Part shown: positions 53,169 to 60,406 of the stretch, piece after piece
Layout of the letters: each line of letters opens with the position of its first letter
How positions within the stretch are numbered: position 1 is the first letter of the stretch
Assembly: GCA_002163975.1 (NCBI GenBank)
Contig: CP019636.1
Span: 7,505,501-7,569,500 of the forward strand
DNA length: 64,000 bases
DNA from: Nostocales cyanobacterium HT-58-2
GTDB lineage: Bacteria; Cyanobacteriota; Cyanobacteriia; Cyanobacteriales; Nostocaceae
Direction of reading: 5' to 3'
Program-made: the position numbers and the translations under genes
Notes under the pieces: generated by a model
Told to the model about the DNA's origin: nothing
The model's input: the letters and a program-made list of their open reading frames with translations, nothing else
The model's database searches: none

Positions 53169-53702
53169 TTATGAAAAACTCAACCAAAGTAAACCACCCA
53201 GTGTTAGACCAATGACAATTAACGCCATCCAAATAAATCGATTATCTCTGGTATTCACCTGGGTAAGATCAACAAATTCTGGCTCAGCAGGTATCTGCCT
53301 TTTGGGAGATTGGGTATTATTGACACTCAGACGAATTTTGCTTTCATTATCAGGGACTGCACCTAAATCGGGAATTTCGGTCATCCATTCCTTTGGTCGT
53401 TGCAACCTGGGTGCGTTTAGGATGTAATGCAACTCTCTTGCCTGTTTACTAATTTCTAAATGGGGATGGCGCTTGAGTTGTTCGCAAAGGGCGATCGCCT
53501 CTTCTGTGCGCCCTGCTGCTTCATAAGCTGTCACCAACCAAATTTGTACCTCACCACCAAGGCGAGAATTACGAGCTAGGAGGGCGCCTGCCTTTTCCAG
53601 TTGTTCAACGGCTTCTCTATACTGCCCTGTTTCAAAAGCAGCTTTCCCATTCTGGTATCTAGCTTTGGCAATTTCTAAACTTTCTGAACTCACGGTTGAC
53701 AC
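53169..53702 (-). CDS. TPR-like protein with C-terminal membrane anchor
   Basis: 177 residues. Helical repeats near the N-terminus (ARYQNGKAAFETGQYREAVE, QLEKAGALLARNSRLGGEVQ, IWLVTAYEAAGRTEEAIALC) match the tetratricopeptide consensus. A polar stretch follows, then one C-terminal span (FIWMALIVIGLTLGGLLWLS) with only two residues after it, so it looks tail-anchored. Probably a scaffold on the cytosolic face; partners unknown. 54 bases upstream of the DUF3153 gene on the same strand. Confidence 0.82.
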   Translation of the reverse strand: MSTVSSESLEIAKARYQNGKAAFETGQYREAVEQLEKAGALLARNSRLGGEVQIWLVTAYEAAGRTEEAIALCEQLKRHPHLEISKQARELHYILNAPRLQRPKEWMTEIPDLGAVPDNESKIRLSVNNTQSPKRQIPAEPEFVDLTQVNTRDNRFIWMALIVIGLTLGGLLWLSFS

Positions 53703-53892
53703 AAAAATCAGCTACTGCCTTCATTTTGCCAACAGCAGCTACTAAAGGTAGCAATATTTTTGGAATCTTTTACTTTGGGAGTAAAGTCAAAAAGTTATTA
53801 AGACTTATCTGCGCAAAGGTAAGAAGTGAGATAGGGATGAGGGAGATGAGAAAGTCATCACTCCTCCGACTTCCCCCACTCCTTCACTTCGG

Positions 53893-54792
53893 TTAAGAGG
53901 CGGTAAATTGCGAACCGACGAGCATAGTACCGATACCAATATCAGTAAAGATTTCAAGTAGCAGCGCATGTGGGATGCGACCATCAACAATGTGAGCGGC
54001 ACGAACTCCTTGAGCAAGCGATCGCACACAACAATTGACTTTGGGAATCATTCCACCACTGACTATACCTGTCGTAATTAACTCGCGAGCTTCTTGAATG
54101 TCTACTCTTGGTATCAGAGTCGAAGGGTCTTTATAGTCTTTAAGAATTCCCCTGGTGTCAGTCAGCAAAATCAACTTTTCCGCCCCTATTGCTGCTGCTA
54201 TTTCTCCAGCTACAGTATCTGCATTGATGTTGTAAGGTTGTCCTGTCTCGTCTGCAGCAACGCTGGACACAACAGGAATGTAGCCATTGTTAACCAGTGT
54301 CTCCAAAATTTTGATATCAACAGTGGAAACTTCCCCGACAAAGCCGATCCCCTCTTCACCTTGAGGTCGAGCTGTGATTAAGTTACCATCTTTGCCGCAT
54401 AGTCCTACTGCTGAACCACCCGCTTTATTAATTAAGGCAACTATTTCTTTATTCACGCGACCAACTAACACCATTTCCACGACATTCATTGTGGGGGCAT
54501 CAGTCACTCGTAAACCATTTTTAAATTGCGGCTCAATTCCCAGTTTATCCAGCCAACTATTAATTTCCGGTCCACCCCCGTGCACCAGAATTGGTCGTAA
54601 CCCGACGCAAGATAAGAATACAATGTCACGGATGACTTTATCTTTAAGATTGCTATCTTTCATTGCCGCGCCACCGTATTTGACAACAATAGTTCGACCA
54701 GTAAATTGTTGAATGTACGGTAGTGCTTCGCTTAGCACTTGCACACGAGTGGCGGCATCTTGCTTTATGTACTCTGTTTCATTGACTATCAT
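53893..54792 (-). CDS. argB: acetylglutamate kinase
   Basis: 299 residues. Amino-acid-kinase-fold landmarks are RTIVVKYGGAAMKDSNLKDK, PILVHGGGPEINSWLDKLGI (Gly loop), NINADTVAGEIAAAIGAEKL and ITTGIVSGGMIPKVNCC near the C-terminus. It performs the second step of arginine synthesis. In cyanobacteria it is controlled by the PII protein and by arginine feedback; the N-terminal helix (about 10-30) needed for the arginine-sensitive hexamer is present. Confidence 0.97.
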   Translation of the reverse strand: MIVNETEYIKQDAATRVQVLSEALPYIQQFTGRTIVVKYGGAAMKDSNLKDKVIRDIVFLSCVGLRPILVHGGGPEINSWLDKLGIEPQFKNGLRVTDAPTMNVVEMVLVGRVNKEIVALINKAGGSAVGLCGKDGNLITARPQGEEGIGFVGEVSTVDIKILETLVNNGYIPVVSSVAADETGQPYNINADTVAGEIAAAIGAEKLILLTDTRGILKDYKDPSTLIPRVDIQEARELITTGIVSGGMIPKVNCCVRSLAQGVRAAHIVDGRIPHALLLEIFTDIGIGTMLVGSQFTAS

Positions 54793-54974
54793 GAGGAGCT
54801 ATTGGCAAATATCTTGAGTTCTTGTTTGGATAAATGACAATTACGGAAAAACAAAAGTGTATAATGTAACAAGTGCCAATAAGGATTTAACCTCATGGCA
54901 AAAAAGTGGATATTTATATTAATAATGCCTATGAGGCACTAAAACTCATAAAATCTTCTATTCAATGAGAAGGA

Positions 54975-55011
54975 TTGACAACTCTCCGTCCTGAATGAGC
55001 GGAGATTCTTG
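54975..55011 (-). other. right end of the degenerate tnpB copy
   Basis: On the minus strand: CAAGAATCTC, hairpin CTCCG/CGGAG, ending GTTGTCAA at 54975. Layout and end sequence match the right end of the intact copy at 55461-55497. The bases beyond it, read on the minus strand, start TCCTTCTCATTG. Confidence 0.7.
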
Positions 55012-55014
55012 TTT

Positions 55015-55458
55015 CATTAGGGCTACCCATGTAGCTTGTCCTCCCCAAACTTTACCTCGATGTGCCCCATTGATGTATAGCCACGTTGCAAAACCACTTG
55101 TGCGGCTGCAACATCTCTATTTGTCTCATAGCCGCACTCAGAGCATTTATGCACTCGCTCAGACAACTCCTTTTTGCCTGTATAAGTTTGACACTTTGGA
55201 CAAGTTTGGCTCGTGCTGTTTGCATCCACTTAGGCAAAGTATACGCCTCGCTTAAAGCAGACATGATTCAAGATATTGAGAAACTGCCCAAATCGAGCAT
55301 CAAGTGTGTGCTTGCACAACATCCCCGCAGATATTGCTTTAAGATTTAAATCTGAGCGCGAATACCGTCTGTGCTTTGTTACATCAGTGATAAGCCGTCT
55401 TAAAGTGAAAATCTTTGCGACTATTTGAGATGTCTTCGTGATGTTTGGCAATTTGATG
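55015..55458 (-). pseudogene. tnpB: broken C-terminal fragment of tnpB
   Basis: The minus strand encodes parts aligning with the last 150 residues of the intact tnpB next to it: DLNLKAISAGMLCKHTLD, TCPKCQTYTGKKELSERV, HKCSECGYETNRDVAAAQ. The frame is broken by a TAA in place of the Lys codon after YF (55230-55232). Farther upstream is a frame change, since KHHEDISNSRKDFHFKTAYH is encoded in another frame. The homology begins abruptly at 55458, three bases from the right end of the intact element, so the 5' two thirds are gone. Confidence 0.85.
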
Positions 55459-55460
55459 TT

Positions 55461-55497
55461 TTGACAACTCCCCGTCCTAAAGGAGCGGGGATTCTTG
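55461..55497 (-). other. right end / omega-RNA 3' scaffold of the intact tnpB
   Basis: On the minus strand: CAAGAATCC, hairpin CCCCG/CGGGG (arms 55470-55474 and 55486-55490), ending GTTGTCAA at 55461. The bases that would form the guide follow, starting AACATCAAATTGCCAAAC and running into the older tnpB fragment. Confidence 0.72.
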
Positions 55498-55508
55498 GTT
55501 CATCGGGA

Positions 55509-56699
55509 CTACCCATGTAGCTTGCCCTCCCCAAAATTCACTGCGATGTGCCCCACCGCTGTATAGCCACGTTGCAAAACCACTTGTGCGGCTGCAACAT
55601 CCCGATTTGTTTCATATCCACACTCACAGCATTTATGCACTCGCTCAGACAGTTCCTTCTTGCCTGTATGCGCTTGGCATCTTGGGCAGGTTTGGCTAGT
55701 GCCATTCGCGTCTACCTTGCCGAAGTAAGCACCTCGCTGAAAGCAAACATGACCCAAGATATTGAGGAACTGACTAAACCCCGCATCAAGCGTGTGTTTG
55801 CAAAGCATTCCTCTTGACATTGCTTTAAGGTTCAAATCCTCAGCAAATATGGTTAGCCCTTGGTCGCACAAATGATGAGCGGTTTTGAAGTGGAAATCTT
55901 TTCGACTATTCCAGATGTATTCATGATGTTTAGTAATTCGATGTTGTAGTTGACGAAATCTTCTAGACCCTTTTTTCTTCCGCTTCAGTTGACGTTGCAG
56001 CAATTTCAGCTTGCGTTGCCCATCCACAAAAAATCGAGGTCTACCAATCAACCCTCCATCAGAAGTTGCTAAAAAGTTTTCTAAGCCCAAATCAATTCCT
56101 AACCCATGCCCTGATGCTGAGATTTGAGGAACTTCAACATCGCATTGCAACGTAAGCATGGCATAGTAGCCAGATGCCCGCTTCACAACGCGAATTTGCC
56201 TCACCTCGAACCCATCAGGAATAGGACGGGACAGATGCATCTTAACCCAACCAATCTTAGGCAGGTTGATTTCATCTGCTCCATCAAAGCGTCTCACGGA
56301 TTGCTGATTTAACTGAGGAAACACAAATGAGCGCATCCGCTTTTTGAATCTGGGAAATCCGTGCCCACGCTCCCACATTGCAACAAACGCAGCCTCTAAC
56401 TGGCGTAACACCTGTTGCAAGACATGAGTATGAGGCAGCTTTAACTCAGCAATTGACTTCTTCGCTTGTGCCAATGTTTTGCATTGACGAGCGAAGGTTG
56501 GGCGTGGTGCACTAGCAGGGATGATGTACTCCTGATTAATGCTGCATGAATTGATCTCGCACTTACGAGAGTTAACCCAATCTTTTCGTTCCCGCAATGC
56601 AAAGTTGTAGACCTTGCGGCAAATGTTCAGCCACTGGTCGAAGGTTTCGCGTTGCGCGTCCGTAGGAATCAGCTTGTACTCGTAGGTTAGATTCAACAT
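55509..56699 (-). CDS. tnpB: intact IS200/IS605-family TnpB RNA-guided nuclease
   Basis: 396 residues from the ATG at 56699 (MLNLTYEYKLIPTDAQRETF). A longer frame to 56846 exists, but its extra residues read through the left-end hairpin. The helical N-terminal domain contains the typical FPRFKKRMRSFVFPQ. The RuvC site is complete: D203 (GIDLGLENF), E287 (FAEDLNL) and D367 (NRDVAAAQ). The zinc finger has C338, C341, C357 or C358, and C360. TnpB uses an RNA from the right end of its element to cut at a TAM-flanked target. No tnpA is present within this copy. Confidence 0.93.
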   Translation of the reverse strand: MLNLTYEYKLIPTDAQRETFDQWLNICRKVYNFALRERKDWVNSRKCEINSCSINQEYIIPASAPRPTFARQCKTLAQAKKSIAELKLPHTHVLQQVLRQLEAAFVAMWERGHGFPRFKKRMRSFVFPQLNQQSVRRFDGADEINLPKIGWVKMHLSRPIPDGFEVRQIRVVKRASGYYAMLTLQCDVEVPQISASGHGLGIDLGLENFLATSDGGLIGRPRFFVDGQRKLKLLQRQLKRKKKGSRRFRQLQHRITKHHEYIWNSRKDFHFKTAHHLCDQGLTIFAEDLNLKAMSRGMLCKHTLDAGFSQFLNILGHVCFQRGAYFGKVDANGTSQTCPRCQAHTGKKELSERVHKCCECGYETNRDVAAAQVVLQRGYTAVGHIAVNFGEGKLHG

Positions 56700-56719
56700 A
56701 CAACCATTATAGTGCCAAG

Positions 56720-56794
56720 CTGAATAAACGATACTGTATTTATTCAGAAACCTTGATGAAGGCGTCCGAACCAAAAGTCCCCCTAGAAGGGGGA
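56720..56794. repeat. left-end hairpins of the intact tnpB element
   Basis: Two perfect hairpins upstream of the tnpB start: CTGAATAAA/TTTATTCAG (56720-56728, 56739-56747), and TCCCCCT-AGA-AGGGGGA (56778-56794). One of them is probably the left-end recognition hairpin; the exact boundary cannot be set by eye. Beyond 56794 to 57051 nothing was recognised. Confidence 0.5.
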
Positions 56795-57051
56795 GGCTTG
56801 TACCCAGTTTTTTGGTCAGAAGACAGAATTCATTATTCAGAATCAATCAAGGATTCAAACTCGCTCCGCAATTGCTGATCCCCAAATTAACAGAAGAATA
56901 CAGCAATTCCTGATTTAGGAGGAACAAAAGTTAATACTCCCTCTTGTCTTTCACCCCTAAGTTCTTCTTGGCCTGAGTTCTTCTTGGTTAAAATCTTTTC
57001 TAAGTACAAAGCAGAACTTCTTAGTTTTTGCTGTGAATTGTTAGTTTTTTG

Positions 57052-57615
57052 CTAAGAAAGTTGAGCAGGAGAGACCCCTGGTTTCAGGACGCTAGGGATC
57101 GCCTCAATGATGCGTGTGGCGGTTTGTTCTGGAGTCTCATCCTTGCTTACAGTGATTCGTAAATCCGCTTGTGCATAAAGAGGTTGTCTCTCTTGGAGGA
57201 GAGATTGCAGCTTTGCTGTGCGGTCAACATCTTGCAACAGTGGTCTTGTTGTATCTTCTGCTAATCGGGCACAAAGTATTTCCACTGGTACATCCAGCCA
57301 CACAATCAAGCCATGGTGCAGGTAACTCCAGTTTTCTTGTCGGACAACAATACCCCCACCGGTTGCAATAACAAGCTTGGTAAACGCACAGACTTGTGAC
57401 AGGACCTTACTTTCCAGCTGGCGAAATGCTGCTTCTCCTTCTTCGGCAAATAGTTCAGTTATGGATTTATTACCAGCAGCTTTTTCAATCACAGTGTCAA
57501 GATCAACAAATCCGTAACTCAAATGCTGTGCTAATAACTGTCCCACAGTCGTCTTGCCAACGCCCATCATGCCAATCAAGTACAGGTTGACTCCTTTCAA
57601 CAAGTCACTAGTCAT
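57052..57615 (-). CDS. aroK: shikimate kinase
   Basis: 187 residues. NLYLIGMMGVGKTTVGQ has the Walker A GMMGVGKT (15-22). DLDTVIEKAAG (shikimate-binding Asp), FRQLESKVL and VIATGGGIVVRQENW (Gly-rich substrate site) follow, and LEDTTRPLL-type lid residues are seen as LAEDTTRPLLQDV. It phosphorylates shikimate in aromatic amino acid synthesis. Single gene. Confidence 0.96.
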   Translation of the reverse strand: MTSDLLKGVNLYLIGMMGVGKTTVGQLLAQHLSYGFVDLDTVIEKAAGNKSITELFAEEGEAAFRQLESKVLSQVCAFTKLVIATGGGIVVRQENWSYLHHGLIVWLDVPVEILCARLAEDTTRPLLQDVDRTAKLQSLLQERQPLYAQADLRITVSKDETPEQTATRIIEAIPSVLKPGVSPAQLS

Positions 57616-58373
57616 TAGATATTGCTGGTTGTTAGTTGTTGGTTGTTAGTTCTTAGTTATTGGTGAGCTAATTTGTTACAGAACTTATGCTTCAGTTGGT
57701 CCCTCTTAAGGGGGATTGTGCCACGCTACGCGAACGGTGCTAGCTCACCCTTTGGGTGACGCTCCTGACGCCGCTACCGCTGCGCATTAGCTCCTCAACA
57801 CAGTGGCTCACCACTAACTAATCTACTTTAAATCTTGCTACCTAGACGTACATCTCTAATGTAATTTTTCATTTGTGATTCAACAATCGTCTGGCTTGTG
57901 ACATTATTTTTTTAAAGTAGCCAAGGTAATATCTGGAGTATTTTTCTATAAAGTCACATTAAATACAGTGTAAATTCTCACGAATTTAGTAATATTTGTT
58001 AAATGATTTATCAGGTCTTACTTAGGTATCTTTAAGCTTAATAGAAATTTAATAAATCTTGCTCGAAACTTTATCCTGATGATGTTGGTCAATATAGACA
58101 AACGTATCTGACTATTTGATGGGGCAGTTTTAAATATTATACAACACTGTGTTTCTACCGTCACTCTGTTGGAGTCCCAGCAATCAGTTGCAGCAAGCTG
58201 TATTCAACAAGTCAATGTTTAAGTTCAAGGTGTAAAATATGACTCGTTATCAGACAAGGTGCAAAACAGCTTCACTAACTAATGCGGTTGAGGCACCAAG
58301 CCATTGCATATTGTATCCAGGAAAACTTGATTAAATAAGTGTGCTCAAAATGTGGTCGTTTGAGGTTTCAACC
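57616..58373. other. 758-base intergenic stretch with a GC-rich repeat
   Basis: From 57718 to 57800 lies a GC-rich repeat (CCACGCTACGCGAACGGTGC, CACCCTTTGGGTGACGCTCC), of the type scattered elsewhere here. The rest is AT-rich. No gene, tRNA or known RNA was recognised. Confidence 0.5.
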
Positions 58374-58565
58374 ATGACTCGGATTCGAGATGTTGTGCAA
58401 AAAGCTTTGGCAACTGGCTATCTAACCGTTGAAGCAGAAAATCAACTGCGGCAGCTGCTAACAACCCGCTATGATGTGGAGGACTTAAATGCTTTTATGA
58501 GTTTACAAGAAGCTGCCATGACCGGAAAAGTTAAGCAGGAGTCACGGGAACGTTGTGGAATTTAG
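58374..58565 (+). CDS. small conserved cyanobacterial protein
   Basis: 63 residues from the ATG at 58374 (MTRIRDVVQKALATGYLTVE, AENQLRQLLTTRYDVEDLNA); an upstream start at 58341 is possible but its added residues look unrelated. The sequence is helical and charged, with no motif or signal. This type of protein (xxVxxALxTGYLTxEAExQLRxLL) occurs widely in cyanobacteria without known function. It converges on the gene ending at 58579. Confidence 0.72.
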   Translation: MTRIRDVVQKALATGYLTVEAENQLRQLLTTRYDVEDLNAFMSLQEAAMTGKVKQESRERCGI

Positions 58566-58578
58566 TAGAAAATGCTCC

Positions 58579-59289
58579 TCAACGGCGAGGGCGCTTATCC
58601 TCATCCTGAAAATCTTCATCTAGAAACCCCCAATCATCGTCCTCAGCTTGATTCTTCTCGGATTGATTGGTCGTTGGTGGTTGATAAGGGGGAATAATGA
58701 CCCGATAATCAGCATCATAAATGGATTCAGTTTTCCCCACTCCAGAATTTTTCGGTTCCTGGTAGCTGTAGGAGTAGACTGAATCAGACTTATAGCTGCT
58801 TTTAGGTTCTTGTTGACGTTCATAAATGTTAGAATCTCTGACCTGCGTATTTTGAGAATTGGGTGTAGGTGGCGTATCTTCTTGTTTTTCTTCAAAATCC
58901 CAATCATCGGTGCTATTATCTGTTTCCCAGTCATTAGGTGCATCACTGCTTCGCGTTGACTCGGTTTGATTACCCGAGGGTGGAGAAGAAGGACGGGTTA
59001 CTGGTTCTTGCCAACGAGTTTGGCTTACACGTGTTGAACTTGCGCGTGACTTGGGCTGAGTTTGACGTTGTTGTCCCGCCAAGAAATTAGACAAATTAAA
59101 TAAGCTTGTGACGAATATAGTTGTAAAAGCACCAGCAGTAGTACTAAACAAAATCCATATCGCCAGTGGAATTGGTTTGGATTTCATCCCCAAAAATACT
59201 AGTGAGAGGACAGGTGACCAGTTTTGCACTAGTAAAAGAGTTAGTCCTCCCAGTACCGCCACTAACAAAATTAAGCGAAATATAGCCAT
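58579..59289 (-). CDS. membrane protein with LapA-like N-terminus and disordered tail
   Basis: 236 residues. Two N-terminal membrane spans (LILLVAVLGGLTLLLVQNWS, IPLAIWILFSTTAGAFTTIF) in the order seen in LapA/DUF1049 proteins are followed by a long polar, Ser/Asn/Asp/Glu-rich tail ending in DDWGFLDEDFQDEDKRPRR. The tail contains recurring DDWxF/E units (NDWETDNSTDDWDFEEKQED, DDDWGFLDED), short acidic-aromatic motifs that could bind partners. Function unknown. Confidence 0.78.
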   Translation of the reverse strand: MAIFRLILLVAVLGGLTLLLVQNWSPVLSLVFLGMKSKPIPLAIWILFSTTAGAFTTIFVTSLFNLSNFLAGQQRQTQPKSRASSTRVSQTRWQEPVTRPSSPPSGNQTESTRSSDAPNDWETDNSTDDWDFEEKQEDTPPTPNSQNTQVRDSNIYERQQEPKSSYKSDSVYSYSYQEPKNSGVGKTESIYDADYRVIIPPYQPPTTNQSEKNQAEDDDWGFLDEDFQDEDKRPRR

Positions 59290-59460
59290 AGTTCCTAGTG
59301 ATTAGTCAACACTCAAGGGTCAACCCCTTCGCTTCATTCAAAATTCGCTCGTTCAAAGTTCAAAAATTTTGAATTTATAATGCGTGAATTTTGAATGTTT
59401 GAGAAGCGAGGGCCAAGGGTCAATAGTTTCTTCCCCCACTCCCCCATTCCCTTATTCTGG

Positions 59461-60084
59461 CTAATCTTGACGACCTTGCCATCTTTGAATTGGTATACAA
59501 TCGATATCCAATTGATCCAAAGCACGGGCAACTACGAAATCAACCAAATCCTCAATAGTTTTGGGATTGTGATACCAAGCGGGAATGGCGGGAACAACTC
59601 TAGCACCAGCTTCTGCGAGAGTGGTTAAGTTGCGCAGGTGAATCAAGCTCAAGGGAGTTTCACGAGGAACGATAATCAACTTTCGTCCCTCCTTGAGTTG
59701 GACATCCGCTGCCCGTTCGAGTAAATCGGAACTTAAACCAGTGGCTATTTTTGCTACGGTGCTCATACTGCAAGGCATAATGATCATCCCTAGGGTGTGA
59801 AAGGAGCCACTAGCAATGTTGGCTCCGACATCACTCCAAGGATGACAGTGTAGTTTACCGACTTGTTCAACTCCTGCTTGCTGTCGCCAAAATTGTTCTT
59901 GTTGCGCGGACTCCACTGGCATACGAATATTCTGCTCAGATTGCCAAACTATGTAAGTTGACTTGGAAGCAACCAATTCAATTTCATAGTTGGCTTCTAG
60001 CAGAAATTTGAGAGCGCGAACGGCGTAAATCAGACCAGATGCACCTGATACGCCTAAGATGAGTGGTTTTGTATTATTGGACAC
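59461..60084 (-). CDS. ubiX: flavin prenyltransferase UbiX
   Basis: A 207-residue flavoprotein. LILGVSGASGLIYAVRALKF is the FMN-binding N-terminus, and MIIMPCSMSTVAKIATGLSS, LIIVPRETPLSLIHLRNLTT and VVPAIPAWYHNP are the conserved active-site blocks. It makes the prenylated FMN cofactor for UbiD-type decarboxylases. In cyanobacteria it serves plastoquinone synthesis (family inference). Single gene upstream of two unrelated short genes. Confidence 0.95.
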   Translation of the reverse strand: MSNNTKPLILGVSGASGLIYAVRALKFLLEANYEIELVASKSTYIVWQSEQNIRMPVESAQQEQFWRQQAGVEQVGKLHCHPWSDVGANIASGSFHTLGMIIMPCSMSTVAKIATGLSSDLLERAADVQLKEGRKLIIVPRETPLSLIHLRNLTTLAEAGARVVPAIPAWYHNPKTIEDLVDFVVARALDQLDIDCIPIQRWQGRQD

Positions 60085-60406
60085 ACTGTTATGGATCGAA
60101 GTTATCAGGGATTAGGGATTGCTAGTTGTTGATGAAATTTTTCACTCACTACTAACAAGTGGTCTGTCAAATCAAAATTGTACTTGTGTGGGCTGGATAA
60201 AGGAGAGATTAGTGCTGTAAGCAGCATTGGTGAACACGCAGCGTGACTATGTCCCCTGCAAAGGAGCAATGCTTGCGGCTTTGCCGTGCCGCAGACCCCA
60301 GGGCTGAGGACATACGCGAAGGACTAAAGGGAAAAGATAAAATAGCTTTCTCCTTTACCCCTTACCCTTTACCCCGCCAAGGGAACTTGGCAAACCACTA
60401 ATCCCT
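60085..60406. other. spacer with GC-rich repeat between the RNase gene and ubiX
   Basis: 60220-60330 holds repeat-like sequence (GCTTGCGGCTTTGCCGTGCC, GCAGACCCCAGGGCTGAGGA). No gene is seen. Confidence 0.5.
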
